From: Tardiphaga robiniae
GTDB taxonomy: Bacteria > Pseudomonadota > Alphaproteobacteria > Rhizobiales > Xanthobacteraceae
Direction of reading: 5' to 3'
NCBI RefSeq assembly: GCF_001618955.1
Contig: NZ_LVYV01000002.1
Coordinates: 124,001-188,000, forward strand
Length of the DNA stretch: 64,000 bases
Shown: piece by piece, positions 44,625 through 54,507 of the stretch
Position numbering within the stretch: the stretch's first letter is position 1
Layout of the letters: the number at the start of each line of letters is the position of its first letter
Notes under the pieces: generated by a model
Seen by the model: only the letters and a program-made list of their open reading frames with translations
The model's database searches: none
What the model was told of the DNA's origin: nothing
Translations under genes and position numbers: made by a program

Positions 44625-45356
44625 ATGAGCATGATGTTCGAAGAACTGGATTATCGCCCGACGCCGATGGGTGTCCTGACCCTGCGACGTCGGCGGAAGC
44701 CGGGGACCGATACTGATATCTTTGAAATCAAGCTCGGCGATGAATTTTTGATGTCGAGCGCATTCACGGCTGCCGAGATCGCGCTGGCGGATATCGGTCT
44801 GGCGTCACTAACCGGCAGCGGGCTGGACGTCGTCGTTGGCGGCCTCGGTCTGGGCTACACGGCGCAGGCGGCTCTCGCACACGAGAAGGTGGGGTCACTC
44901 GTTGTCATCGATGCATTGCCTGAAGTGATCGAGTGGCACCAGGCCGGCCTGATCCCGATCGGCCGCGAATTGTCGGCGGACGGGCGCTGCCGTCTCGTCC
45001 ATGGCGATTTCTTCAAGATGGCGACCTCGACCGGTGGTCATCTCGATCCCGATGCATCCGGTCGTCGCTTCGATGCGATACTGGTCGATATCGACCACGC
45101 GCCGGACAATCTGCTGCATCCGAGCCATGCCGTGCTCTATACGGCGGCCGGGCTGCAGCGTCTGTCGGAGCACCTCAAGCCCGGTGGCGTGTTTGCGCTG
45201 TGGTCGAACGATCCGCCGGATACTGCCTTCACAGCGGTGATGGAAAGTGTGTTCGGCGCGGTGACCGCACATGTCGTGGCCTTCGACAATCTGAACGCCG
45301 ACGAGGAAGTGTCCAACACGGTCTATGTCGGCACCAGGATCGAAGAGGTCGCATAG
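44625..45356 (+). CDS. spermidine synthase-like methyltransferase-fold protein
   Basis: A 243-residue protein of the spermidine synthase/SAM-dependent fold. The region DVVVGGLGLGYTAQAAL replaces the usual nucleotide-binding loop, VVIDALPEVIEWHQ follows strand 2 and FDAILVDIDHAPDNLLH is the conserved acidic block. The N-terminal domain of true polyamine synthases is short here and the catalytic residues are not certain, so the reaction could be another aminopropyl or methyl transfer. Start at 44625 is chosen; ATGs at 44631 and 44634 are also possible. It stands alone. Confidence 0.8.
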   Translation: MSMMFEELDYRPTPMGVLTLRRRRKPGTDTDIFEIKLGDEFLMSSAFTAAEIALADIGLASLTGSGLDVVVGGLGLGYTAQAALAHEKVGSLVVIDALPEVIEWHQAGLIPIGRELSADGRCRLVHGDFFKMATSTGGHLDPDASGRRFDAILVDIDHAPDNLLHPSHAVLYTAAGLQRLSEHLKPGGVFALWSNDPPDTAFTAVMESVFGAVTAHVVAFDNLNADEEVSNTVYVGTRIEEVA

Positions 45357-45368
45357 CGCGCCGTTGCG

Positions 45369-48300
45369 CTATTCGGCGGCCTGTTTCGCCAGCATCTGCT
45401 TGTCCGACCGGTTATCGTCGTCGCGTTTCGATCGTCCCCAGCCCGACATAATGTTGGAAAGCTTGTCGAGATAGACATAGACCACCGGCGTGGTGAACAG
45501 CGTCAGTGCCTGGCTGACGATGAGGCCGCCGACCATCGCATAGCCGAGCGGCTGGCGGATTTCAGAACCGGTGCCAGTGCCGAGCATCAGCGGCACGCCG
45601 CCGAGCAGCGCCGCCATGGTCGTCATCATGATCGGGCGAAAACGCAGGAGGGCGGCCTTGCGGATGGCTTCCTCCGGCTCGAGATGCTCATCGCGCTCGG
45701 CGGCGATGGCGAAGTCCACCAGCATGATGCCGTTCTTCTTGACGATGCCGATCAGCAGCACGATGCCGATCAGCGCGATCAGACTGAAATCGAAACCGAA
45801 CGCCATCAGGATCGCCAGCGCGCCGACGCCCGCCGAGGGCAGGGTGGACAGGATCGTCAGAGGGTGGATGTAGCTCTCATAGAGAATACCGAGGATCAGA
45901 TAGACCACGACCAGTGCGGCGAGGATCAGCAGCGGCACTGTCGATAGCGATTGCTGGAACGCCTGCGCCGTGCCCTGGAAGGTGCCGCGCAGGGTCGACG
46001 GCGCGCCGATATCCTGCATGGCAGCCTGTACGGCATCGGTCGCCTGTCCAAGGGCAACGCCCTGCGCCAGATTGAAGCTGATGGTGATCGCCGGGAATTG
46101 GCCTTGATGGCTGATCGAGAGCGGCCGCACCGGCACCGTCGTCCATTTGGCAAAGGCCGACAGCGGTACCATGTCGCTTGTCGTCGGCGACTTGATATAG
46201 ATCTTGTCGAGTGAATCCAGCTTGCCTTGCATCTCGGGCAATATCTCGAGAATGACGTGATAGCTGTTCAACTGCGTGAAGTACTGGGCGACCTGCCGCT
46301 GGCCGAACGCATCATACAGAGTATCGTCGATCAGCTGCGGCTGGATGCCGTAGCGCGAGGCGTTGTCGCGATCGATGGTCAGCGTCAGTGTCGTGCCCTT
46401 GGTCTGCTGGTCGGTGGCGACGTCGCGCAGCTCCGGCAGCGTCTGCATCTTGGCCAGAATTTTCGGCGCCCACTCGTTCAGTTCGGTCAGATTGGCGTCC
46501 TGCAGCGTGTATTCGAACTGGGTACGGGTGGCGCGGCCGCCAAGCCGGATATCCTGCGCCGCCTGCATGAACAGGCGGGCGCCCTGGATCTTTTCCAGCT
46601 GCGGCCGCAGCCGCGTGATGATCTGCTGCGCGCTGGCAGAGCGCTCGTCGCGCGGCTTCAGCGTGATGAACATGCGTCCCGTATTCAGCGCTCCGCCGCT
46701 GCCGCCGATCGACATGGCCACGCTGGCGACGTCGGGATCGGCCTGCACGATCTTGCCGAGTTCTTCCTGATGTATCTTCATGTCGGCGAAGGAAATATCC
46801 TGCGCCGCTTCGGAGGATGCAGTGATCAAGCCGGTGTCCTGCTGCGGGAAGAAGCCCTTCGGGATAATCATGAACAGATAGACCGACAGGACGAGCGTGG
46901 CGAAGAACACCATCAGCGTCGTCAGGCGCCAGCGCAGCACGAGGTCGAGGCCGCGCTCATAGGCGCGCAGCAGAGCGTCGAAGGCGTTCTCGCTGAGCTG
47001 ATAGAGCCGGCCATGCTTGGCGTGTTTCTCCTCGCGCAGGAAGCGCGAGGCCATCATCGGGGTCAGCGTCAGCGACACCACCAGCGAGACGAAAATCGTC
47101 ATGGTCAGTGTCACAGCGAATTCGCGGAACAGGCGGCCGATGATGCCGCCCATCAGCAGCAGCGGGATCAGCACCGCGACCAGCGAGACTGATATCGAGA
47201 CGATGGTGAAGCCGATCTCACCGGCGCCTTTCAGCGCGGCAGCCATCGGTGTCTCGCCTTCCTCGATATAGCGCGTGATGTTTTCCAGCATCACGATGGC
47301 GTCGTCGACCACAAAGCCGACCGAGATGGTCAGCGCCATCAGCGACAGATTGTCGAGCGTATAGCCGAACACCCACATCAGCGCGCAGGCGCCGAGCAAT
47401 GCGAGCGGTACGGTCACGCTGGGAATGACGGTGGCCCAGACGCTGCGCAGGAAGACGAAGATCACCATCACGACGAGGGCAATGGTCAGCAGCAGTGTGA
47501 ACTGGACATCCTGCACGGCGGCGCGGATGGTCTGCGTACGATCGCTGAGGACCTCGATCTTCACGGTCGGCGGGATCGCGGCGACCAGACGCGGCAGCTC
47601 GGCCTTGATCTTGTCGACGGTGTCGATGACGTTGGCGCCGGGTTGCTTGAAAATCACCAGAAACACGCCGCGCTTGCCGTTAGCCCAGGCCGCCTGCTTG
47701 GCGTCTTCGGGACCCGTCACCGCCGTGCCGATATCCCTGACCCGCAGCGGGCCGCCATTGCGGTAGGCGATGATGACGTCGTTCCAGTCTTTCGATTCCG
47801 GCAACTGGTCGTTGGCGTAGATCGTGTAACTGCGAGTCGCGCCGTCGATATTGCCTTTCGGGCTGTCGACAGTGGTGATCGCGATCTGGCTGCGGATGTC
47901 TTCGAGTTGCAGCCCCTTGGCGACCAGCTTGGCGGGATCGATCTGGATGCGGATCGCCGGCTTTTGCTGGCCGCCGATCGTAACCTGGGCGACGCCGGAG
48001 ATCTGGCTGATCTGCTGCGCCAGTTGCGCATCGACACTGTCGCTGACCGTCGTAATGGGGAGCGTATCCGATGTCGCCGACAGCAGCATGATCGGCGAGT
48101 CCGCCGGGTTGACCTTGCGATAGGTGGGCGGGCTCGGAAGCGTCTTCGGCAATTGCCCGCCGGCGGCATTGATCGCGGCTTGCACGTCATTGGCGGCGCC
48201 GTCGATCGAGCGGTTGAGATCGAACTGGATCGTGACCGCGGATGTGCCGAGCGAACTCGTGGAGGTCATCTGCGCCACGCCGGGGATCTGCGCGAGCTGT

Positions 48301-48512
48301 CGCTCCAGCGGCTGCGCCACCGAGGATGCCATGGTCTCGGGACTGGCGCCGGGCAGGGTGGCGGCGACCTGGATGGTCGGGAAGTCGACCTGCGGCAAAG
48401 GCGCTACGGGAAGCTGGGGATAGGAGACCAGGCCGACGAACAGGATGCCGGCCATCAGCAATGACGTTGCGATCGGATAGCGAATGAACGGTGCTGAAAT
48501 TCCTCCGTTCAT
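45369..48512 (-). CDS. RND multidrug efflux transporter (MdtB/MdtC-like)
   Basis: A 1047-residue hydrophobe/amphiphile-efflux pump of the RND family with 12 membrane helices and two large periplasmic loops. The N-terminal SAPFIRYPIATSLLMAGI, the PLPQVDFPTIQV block and the proton-relay helix VGFVVDDAIVMLENITRYIEEG are all present. It pumps drugs, bile salts or metabolites using the proton gradient. Its adaptor gene lies just upstream with a two-base gap. No outer-membrane TolC-like gene is adjacent, so an unlinked channel is used. The sequence is nearest in style to the MdtABC-type pumps. Confidence 0.93.
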   Translation of the reverse strand: MNGGISAPFIRYPIATSLLMAGILFVGLVSYPQLPVAPLPQVDFPTIQVAATLPGASPETMASSVAQPLERQLAQIPGVAQMTSTSSLGTSAVTIQFDLNRSIDGAANDVQAAINAAGGQLPKTLPSPPTYRKVNPADSPIMLLSATSDTLPITTVSDSVDAQLAQQISQISGVAQVTIGGQQKPAIRIQIDPAKLVAKGLQLEDIRSQIAITTVDSPKGNIDGATRSYTIYANDQLPESKDWNDVIIAYRNGGPLRVRDIGTAVTGPEDAKQAAWANGKRGVFLVIFKQPGANVIDTVDKIKAELPRLVAAIPPTVKIEVLSDRTQTIRAAVQDVQFTLLLTIALVVMVIFVFLRSVWATVIPSVTVPLALLGACALMWVFGYTLDNLSLMALTISVGFVVDDAIVMLENITRYIEEGETPMAAALKGAGEIGFTIVSISVSLVAVLIPLLLMGGIIGRLFREFAVTLTMTIFVSLVVSLTLTPMMASRFLREEKHAKHGRLYQLSENAFDALLRAYERGLDLVLRWRLTTLMVFFATLVLSVYLFMIIPKGFFPQQDTGLITASSEAAQDISFADMKIHQEELGKIVQADPDVASVAMSIGGSGGALNTGRMFITLKPRDERSASAQQIITRLRPQLEKIQGARLFMQAAQDIRLGGRATRTQFEYTLQDANLTELNEWAPKILAKMQTLPELRDVATDQQTKGTTLTLTIDRDNASRYGIQPQLIDDTLYDAFGQRQVAQYFTQLNSYHVILEILPEMQGKLDSLDKIYIKSPTTSDMVPLSAFAKWTTVPVRPLSISHQGQFPAITISFNLAQGVALGQATDAVQAAMQDIGAPSTLRGTFQGTAQAFQQSLSTVPLLILAALVVVYLILGILYESYIHPLTILSTLPSAGVGALAILMAFGFDFSLIALIGIVLLIGIVKKNGIMLVDFAIAAERDEHLEPEEAIRKAALLRFRPIMMTTMAALLGGVPLMLGTGTGSEIRQPLGYAMVGGLIVSQALTLFTTPVVYVYLDKLSNIMSGWGRSKRDDDNRSDKQMLAKQAAE

Positions 48513-48514
48513 GG

Positions 48515-49681
48515 CTATTCGCCTTTCGCCGGAGTGGCTGCGGATGTTGCGACTGACGTCGCCACCAGCGCGCCCGGCTGCACTTTATATTGCCCGGCGA
48601 CGATGACGCGCTCGCCGGCGCTCAGCCCGTCTTCGACCACGGTGCGGCCATCGATGGAACGGCCGACCTTGATTTTCTTCAGCTCGGCTTTGTTGTCAGC
48701 GCCGACCGCAAAGGCATAGAGCCCGTCGGCCCCATGCTGAACGGCGTCGTCGGGAATGACAGTCGCATCCTTCAACGTGGTCACCAGAAGCCGTGTCGAG
48801 ACCGAGAGGCCGGGCCACAGCACGTGGTCCTTATTGTCGAACACCGCCTTCAGCCTGATGGTGCCGCTGGTCGTATCCACCTGATTATTGATGACTGAGA
48901 GCGTGCCTTCCGAAAGCACTCGCTTTCCGTCAGTCGTCAGCGCGATCACCTTGAGCGGATGTTCCGCGAGCGACTGGCTGATGTCGATGAGGTTCTGTTC
49001 AGGCGCGGTGAAGATCACGGCGATCGGCTCGATCTGCGCAATGGTGACGATGCCGGTCTGGGTGGCAGCGTTGACGATGTTGCCCTTGTCGACCTGACGG
49101 AAGCCGACGCGGCCGGAGATCGGCGCCTTGATCGTGGTGTAAGCGAGTTGGGTCTGCGCATTCGAGATCGCGGCATCATCGGCAGCGATCTGCGCGCTCA
49201 GCTGCTGCACGGTGGAGCGTTGTGTGTCTGTCTGTTGCCGTGTCGCGAATTCGCCGAGTTTGGTGAAGCGCTGCAGATCCAGATTGGCATTCGCGAGATT
49301 GGCTTCGTCCTGCGCCTTTTTGGCCTTGGCCTGATCGAGCGCTGCCTGGAACGGGCGCGGATCGATCTGTGCGAGCAGGTCACCCTCCTTGACGATCTGT
49401 CCTTCGATGAAAGCGATTGTGTCGATCTCACCATCGACGCGGGTCCGCACTACCACGGTGTTGAAACCCTGCACTGTGCCCAAACCGCCGAGATAAACGG
49501 GGAAATCAGCTTTTTCGACAGATGCAATTTTCACCGGGACGGGGGCAGGGCCGCGCGGTTTGTCGGCATTCGCCTGCTGTGCTCCGGTAGTCTCGTAATG
49601 ACGCCATGCGATGGTTCCGCCGGCGGCAAGCAGCGCCAGAACGATCAGCCCAGTCCATCGAAAACGGGTAAGCGTTGGCAT
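48515..49681 (-). CDS. RND periplasmic adaptor protein (MdtA/AcrA-like)
   Basis: A 388-residue membrane-fusion protein. A membrane-anchor helix (GLIVLALLAAGGTIAW) leads into the biotinyl-lipoyl halves (VRTRVDGEIDTIAFIEGQIVKEGDLLAQIDPRPF and ISGRVGFRQVDKGNIV) with a coiled-coil hairpin between them and a beta-barrel after. It joins the inner-membrane pump to an outer-membrane channel. Translation of the pump gene follows immediately, showing one operon. ATG 49681 is preferred over a frame extending to 49732. Confidence 0.92.
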   Translation of the reverse strand: MPTLTRFRWTGLIVLALLAAGGTIAWRHYETTGAQQANADKPRGPAPVPVKIASVEKADFPVYLGGLGTVQGFNTVVVRTRVDGEIDTIAFIEGQIVKEGDLLAQIDPRPFQAALDQAKAKKAQDEANLANANLDLQRFTKLGEFATRQQTDTQRSTVQQLSAQIAADDAAISNAQTQLAYTTIKAPISGRVGFRQVDKGNIVNAATQTGIVTIAQIEPIAVIFTAPEQNLIDISQSLAEHPLKVIALTTDGKRVLSEGTLSVINNQVDTTSGTIRLKAVFDNKDHVLWPGLSVSTRLLVTTLKDATVIPDDAVQHGADGLYAFAVGADNKAELKKIKVGRSIDGRTVVEDGLSAGERVIVAGQYKVQPGALVATSVATSAATPAKGE

Positions 49682-50019
49682 GGTGATCTCATCAATCTCT
49701 TGGCAGCCACTGACGCGGACATGCGCGTCCAATGCGCGCCCGCTTGGGCGGCTCCTGATCAGCTAGGTCTCGACTCAAATGCTGTAAACACACGACCGCT
49801 TGAACGCGTGCTTCATTGCCAAATCTTCATGTTCGCTGTTGGTGACGCCTGATCTCTCGCATCGTTCCGAGGGTACGCTGAGCTCCATTTTGTGCGGCGT
49901 CTTGGACAATCCATCGGTGCGGTGAGAAGCGCCTGGCGTTGTAACTGCGCGTCGTATCCGCCATAGCCTCGTCGAAGCCGACATCGCGGCCTGCAAATGT
50001 AATCGATCCGGAGCGAGAC
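49682..50019. other. intergenic region upstream of the RND operon
   Basis: 338 bases between divergent genes. It should carry the pump promoter; no clear operator was seen. Confidence 0.4.
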
Positions 50020-50259
50020 ATGGACGAGTTGAATGGGCGGATGATCGCCTGTCAGATTTTGATTACCGGATTGATCGCGCGGGTCGCCAATGACTCGCCG
50101 GATCCGCTGCGCTTCCTGACCGACTATCGGGACGAGATCAAAGCCGTCGTGCGAGGCATCAACATCGCCGGCATGGAGAATACGGATCGGGTGAGGCAGT
50201 CGGCGCTGCAGACCATCGACGAGATGTTCTCGCTGATGAAGCCACCGAGCAGCGAGTAG
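50020..50259 (+). CDS. small hypothetical protein
   Basis: A 79-residue soluble, mostly helical protein (MDELNGRMIACQILITGL, SALQTIDEMFSLMKPPSSE). ATG 50020 has a weak GAGCGAG ahead of it. Codon use fits the genome, and related short proteins of unknown role are plausible. It stands alone between the efflux and iron blocks; nothing tells its function. Confidence 0.55.
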   Translation: MDELNGRMIACQILITGLIARVANDSPDPLRFLTDYRDEIKAVVRGINIAGMENTDRVRQSALQTIDEMFSLMKPPSSE

Positions 50260-50435
50260 GGCGGGCGTTTCATATTACCTTCAGGTAGCTGCCGCGACCA
50301 ATCTAGACATATTCAAACATATGCCCCCTGCAATTTCGCCCAATTGCGTTGACCACCCGTTCTCCCGCCGACTACGTCCATGGGACAAATTATCGCACTT
50401 GATGCGTCCTAGCGTCGCAGTTTTGGGGGGATTCG

Positions 50436-52880
50436 ATGGGTACGGCGAAAATGCCGCGGTCTTTGCGTGCTGTTTCTGAGGTTCGGGCCGGCGAGGGCGC
50501 CGATCCCTATTCTGGCCGCAAGGTGACTGCGGTTGCTGGTCTTATCGCGGTTGCGTCGTTCAGCGGTGCCGAGGCGCAGCAATCCACCCTTCCGCCGGTC
50601 ACCGTGGAAGCCCCGGTTGCCCGGCCCCGGCCGGCGGCATCGAAGCCAACTCCGGACCAGATTCGCGCGCGCACTGCGCTGCGTCGCGCAGCCCGGCGGG
50701 CTCAACCGGTGCCAGTCGCACCCGTACCATTTCCGAATGCCGGCGGACTTGCCGCTGATCCTTATGCTGATCCCTCCGCGCCCTATAAAGGCGATCGGCT
50801 TGCGGGCGGAAAATTCACCGAGAAGCTGCTGGATACGCCGCGCACCGTCACGGTGCTCACCAGGGAAGTTCTCGAGGACAAGAACGCGACGTCGCTGCGC
50901 GATGCCGTCCGTTCGACAGCCGGCGTGACGCTCGGAACTGGAGAGGGCGGCAATGCTTTCGGCGATCGCTTCTTCATTCGCGGCTTCGATGCCCGCAATG
51001 ACGTGTTCGTTGACGGTATCCGCGATCCGGCCGTCAGCATTCGTGAAAACTTCTTCACCAAACAGGTCGAGATTCTGCGCGGACCGGCATCGTCCTTCGC
51101 CGGACGCGGCACTGCCGGCGGTGCGATCAACATTGTCACCAAACAGGCAGGCGACAGGAATTTCACCAATATCGATACCGCCTTCGGCACCGATGCCACC
51201 AAGCGCGTGACCATCGACGCCAATCAGGTTCTGAGTCCGACGGTCGCGGTGCGCGCCGGCGGCCTGTTCCAGGACGCCAATGTTGCTGGCCGCAACACCA
51301 CGACTGACGATCGCTGGGGAGGCTTCGCGGCCATCAAGTGGACGCCGGTCGATGCCGTGAAGGTCACGGCCAACTACATCCACACCGATCTCAATTCGAT
51401 TCCGGATTTTGGTATTCCATGGGACCGCGCGGCCAACAAGCCATCAACGGAAACCGGCATCGCGAACCGCAACAACTACTATGGCTTCGCCAAACGCGAT
51501 TTCCAGCATGCACGTCAGGATATCGGCTCGCTGAACACCGAAGTCGCGCTGACGCCGGATGTCACCTTCAGCAACAAGATGCGGTTGGAACGCTCGACCC
51601 TGGCCTATGTCGGCACCTTGCCGGAAGCGCCCCGCGCCGGCATTCCCGGCTATTCTCCCGATCCTGCCGGCTACGGTTTGGTGCAGCTCAACGCCGTCAG
51701 CCGCTATCAGACGACGGATACGATCGCCAACCAGTCAGATTTGAAGTTCAAATTCGACACCGGCCCGATCAGGCACACGACCATCGTTGGCGCCGAAATC
51801 TCGCGCGAAAAGGTCGACATTGACACCTTTACGGGCCTGACGACGGAGTCGCTGCCGGGTGGAAGCACGAGCATCGGCTCGGTGATCGTTCCGATCAACA
51901 ATCCGTATCTGACCTATTCGGCTTTTGCGCAGCCCACGCGGGCCAACAACCCAACGGTGATCAAGGTCGACACCAATGCGGGCTACGCCATCAACACGGC
52001 GAACTACAACGACATCGTCTATCTGAACACCGGCATCCGCTACGACGATTACAGCGTCAGCGCGGGCAAGCCGTTTGCGACCACCACCACATTCCCGCAA
52101 AAGGCCGATAGCGGCAATGTGAATTGGAATGTCGGCCTGACGTTGAAGCCGCTGCCCTATGGCAGTGTTTATGTGGCCTATGCTACGTCGACCAACCCGG
52201 TCGGTGCGGAACTGGACGGCACCGACGCGCGCTATGGCGGCTTCAACCTCACGGGCGCCTATAATCAGGTGTTCGCGCCGGAGAAGAACAAGTCTGCGGA
52301 AGTCGGTACCAAGTGGGAACTGTTCGATCGCCATTTGTTGCTGACAGGCGCTCTGTTCGAGACCACCAAGAGCAATGCGCGTGAGCAGCTGACCGTTGCC
52401 GGTGCTACGCAGGTCGTGGCTGGCGCATCATACAGAATCCGCGGCATCGATCTCGGCGTTGCCGGCAAGATCACCGATCGCTGGAGCGTATTCGGCGGTC
52501 TGGTTCTGATGGAATCCAAGGTGCTGAACTCGGCAACGCCTGCTTTCATCGGGCGCGATCTCGCCAACATTGCACATCAGTCGTTCAACCTGATGACCAA
52601 GTACAAGTTCGATTACGGCTGGGAGCTGGGCGGGCAGGCGACCTATCAGTCGCAGCGGACTGGCGGCATCCTGTACACGACCACAACGACGGTCCTGCCG
52701 GAATTCTGGCGCTTCGACATGTTCGTCGAGAAGAAGATCGACCAGAACATCACCCTCAAGCTGTTCGTCAACAACCTGACCAACAAGCTTTACTATGACG
52801 GCTTCTACAACAGCGCGGCACCGTTTGTGCTGGTGGCGCCGGGCCGGTCGGGAACACTTGTTCTGAGCGGCAAGTTCTAG
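50436..52880 (+). CDS. TonB-dependent catecholate siderophore receptor, Fiu-like
   Basis: An 814-residue outer-membrane receptor. After an N-terminal leader (KVTAVAGLIAVASFSGAEAQ) there is a TonB-box-like LPPVTVEAP, a Pro/Ala/Arg-rich linker, a plug domain (TPRTVTVLTREVLEDKNATSLRDAVR; FFIRGFDARNDVFVDGIRD) and a 22-strand barrel ending in the aromatic GTLVLSGKF. It imports ferric catecholate siderophores. ATG 50436 has GGGGGGA before it. The PiuC gene follows with a three-base gap, repeating the fiu-ybiX pair of enterics, and ExbB/ExbD/TonB complete the energy system. Confidence 0.92.
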   Translation: MGTAKMPRSLRAVSEVRAGEGADPYSGRKVTAVAGLIAVASFSGAEAQQSTLPPVTVEAPVARPRPAASKPTPDQIRARTALRRAARRAQPVPVAPVPFPNAGGLAADPYADPSAPYKGDRLAGGKFTEKLLDTPRTVTVLTREVLEDKNATSLRDAVRSTAGVTLGTGEGGNAFGDRFFIRGFDARNDVFVDGIRDPAVSIRENFFTKQVEILRGPASSFAGRGTAGGAINIVTKQAGDRNFTNIDTAFGTDATKRVTIDANQVLSPTVAVRAGGLFQDANVAGRNTTTDDRWGGFAAIKWTPVDAVKVTANYIHTDLNSIPDFGIPWDRAANKPSTETGIANRNNYYGFAKRDFQHARQDIGSLNTEVALTPDVTFSNKMRLERSTLAYVGTLPEAPRAGIPGYSPDPAGYGLVQLNAVSRYQTTDTIANQSDLKFKFDTGPIRHTTIVGAEISREKVDIDTFTGLTTESLPGGSTSIGSVIVPINNPYLTYSAFAQPTRANNPTVIKVDTNAGYAINTANYNDIVYLNTGIRYDDYSVSAGKPFATTTTFPQKADSGNVNWNVGLTLKPLPYGSVYVAYATSTNPVGAELDGTDARYGGFNLTGAYNQVFAPEKNKSAEVGTKWELFDRHLLLTGALFETTKSNAREQLTVAGATQVVAGASYRIRGIDLGVAGKITDRWSVFGGLVLMESKVLNSATPAFIGRDLANIAHQSFNLMTKYKFDYGWELGGQATYQSQRTGGILYTTTTTVLPEFWRFDMFVEKKIDQNITLKLFVNNLTNKLYYDGFYNSAAPFVLVAPGRSGTLVLSGKF

Positions 52881-52883
52881 GGG

Positions 52884-53573
52884 ATGCTAATCTGCATCCC
52901 TGATGTTCTGAGCAAGAGTGATGTGGCGGAGTTCCGCCGCATCATGGATGCGGCCGGTTGGGAGGACGGTCGCTCGACTGCCGGCGCGCAATCGGCACTG
53001 GTCAAACGAAATGAGCAACTGCCGCCGGATAGCGAGGTTGCCCGCGCGCTCGGCAATCGCATCATCTCGGCACTGATATCGAACCCGCGGTTTTTATCTG
53101 CGGCAATTCCGCTGCATATCCTTCCGCCGCTATTCAATCGTTACGTCTCGTCGGATGGACATCACTTCGGCGTGCATGTCGACAATGCGGTGCGCGGCGA
53201 TCATCTCACTGGCATGCGTATCCGCACCGACCTCTCAGTCACATTGTTCCTCTCCGAGCCCGAGGAATATGAAGGCGGTGAGCTTGTTATTGAAGACAAT
53301 TACGGCTCACACGAGGTGAAGCTGCCGGCCGGTCATCTCGTACTTTATCCTGCTTCCAGTTTGCACCTTGTAACGCCTCTAAGGGCAGGTATGCGCGTAG
53401 CGTCTTTTTTCTGGCTACAGAGCATGATACGTGATGCTCATGCGCGCAGCATGATCTTCGATCTCGACAGCGCGATTCAGAGCCTAGTTGAACGTCTCGG
53501 AAGAGACGACCCAGAAACGGTCAAATTAACGGGCATCTATCATAATCTCATCCGCTACTGGGCCGAGGTATAA
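52884..53573 (+). CDS. piuC: PKHD-type Fe(II)/2-oxoglutarate dioxygenase PiuC
   Basis: A 229-residue member of the PiuC/YbiX family. The iron ligands fit the HxD...H pattern: [14 protein letters not shown] (His, Asp) and [13 protein letters not shown] (His), with [25 protein letters not shown] between. The family is linked to iron uptake and often lies next to a TonB receptor, as here; its natural substrate is not firmly established, with a role in siderophore or receptor modification proposed. It directly precedes exbB (two-base gap), so translation is close-coupled. Confidence 0.92.
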   Translation: MLICIPDVLSKSDVAEFRRIMDAAGWEDGRSTAGAQSALVKRNEQLPPDSEVARALGNRIISALISNPRFLSAAIPLHILPPLFNRYVSSDGHHFGVHVDNAVRGDHLTGMRIRTDLSVTLFLSEPEEYEGGELVIEDNYGSHEVKLPAGHLVLYPASSLHLVTPLRAGMRVASFFWLQSMIRDAHARSMIFDLDSAIQSLVERLGRDDPETVKLTGIYHNLIRYWAEV

Positions 53574-53575
53574 GC

Positions 53576-54505
53576 TTGTTTAGAACTGTTCTTAAGTCGC
53601 TGGCTGTGCTGGCAGTGGTCGCATTTGCTTCGCCAATCATTGCGCAGCAGGCTGCAAAGCCCGTGGCGCCTGTGGTTACTCAGGCAGCTCCCGCTGCGGC
53701 GCCGGCCCCGGTAACTGCTCAGCCGAGCAGCCCAGCGGCGAGCCCGGCCGCTTCGACAGCTCTTGCTAGCCCGGTGGTGGAGGCCGCGCCCAGGCCGATG
53801 GTCGCGACTGGTGAGCACGATCTGTCGCCCTGGAAAATGTTCATGGGCGCCGACATCATCGTCAAGGCGGTGATGGTGGGTCTGGCTTTCGCATCGGTCG
53901 TCACCTGGACGGTCGGCATTTTCAAGATGATGGAACTGACCTGGGCCATGCGTCGCCTGAAGGCTGCGCTCCGCAAGATCGGTGAATCGCGTTCGCTGTC
54001 CGAGGCGCAGATGGCGCTCGGCGAGCGCGGCACGATCCTGTCGCGCTTTTTGGCAGCGGCGATGCGGGAAGGGCGGATGTCCGCCGGAATTTCGAGCGAT
54101 GAAGGCATCAAGGAGCGCGCCGCGTCGAGCTTTGGCGAAATCGTTCGCGCTGAAGGCCGCAAGGTGCGCACCGGTATGGGCATCCTCGCGACCATTGGCG
54201 CAACGTCGCCGTTCGTCGGACTGTTCGGTACCGTGTGGGGCATCATGAACAGCTTCATCGGTATCTCGAAATCGCAGACCACGAATCTTGCAGTCGTCGC
54301 GCCCGGTATCGCCGAAGCGCTGCTGGCGACCGCCATCGGCCTCGTCGCGGCGATCCCGGCGGTCATCATCTACAATCACTTCTCGCGCGTGACGAAGGCC
54401 TACATGGAAATCGTCGGCCGTGCGCAGGGCGCCGCCGGTCGTCTGCTGTCACGCGATCTTGATCGCACGCATTCGAGTTCACACGCACGCGCAGCGGCTG
54501 AATAA
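53576..54505 (+). CDS. exbB: TonB-system energizer ExbB, with N-terminal leader
   Basis: A 309-residue ExbB. It has a signal-like leader (MFRTVLKSLAVLAVVAFASPIIA), a Pro/Ala-rich linker of about 50 residues, then three membrane helices and the conserved channel block GMGILATIGATSPFVGLFGTVWGIM followed by APGIAEALLATAIGLVAAIPAV. With ExbD it uses the proton gradient to power TonB. The start is TTG at 53576, supported by GAGGT seven bases earlier. An Irr-type motif overlaps codons 2-7. The long leader is seen in some alphaproteobacterial ExbB proteins. Confidence 0.92.
   Translation: MFRTVLKSLAVLAVVAFASPIIAQQAAKPVAPVVTQAAPAAAPAPVTAQPSSPAASPAASTALASPVVEAAPRPMVATGEHDLSPWKMFMGADIIVKAVMVGLAFASVVTWTVGIFKMMELTWAMRRLKAALRKIGESRSLSEAQMALGERGTILSRFLAAAMREGRMSAGISSDEGIKERAASSFGEIVRAEGRKVRTGMGILATIGATSPFVGLFGTVWGIMNSFIGISKSQTTNLAVVAPGIAEALLATAIGLVAAIPAVIIYNHFSRVTKAYMEIVGRAQGAAGRLLSRDLDRTHSSSHARAAAE
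53579..53595. promoter_or_regulatory. ICE-like Irr-binding motif at the exbB start
   Basis: TTTAGAACTGTTCTTAA agrees with the iron-control element bound by Irr in Bradyrhizobium-like bacteria (TTTRGAAYNRTTCYAAA) at all but one position. The two halves TTTAGAAC and GTTCTTAA form a near-perfect palindrome. It lies within codons 2-7 of exbB, so it may block or activate transcription of exbB-exbD-tonB according to iron supply. Confidence 0.6.
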
Positions 54506-54507
54506 CC

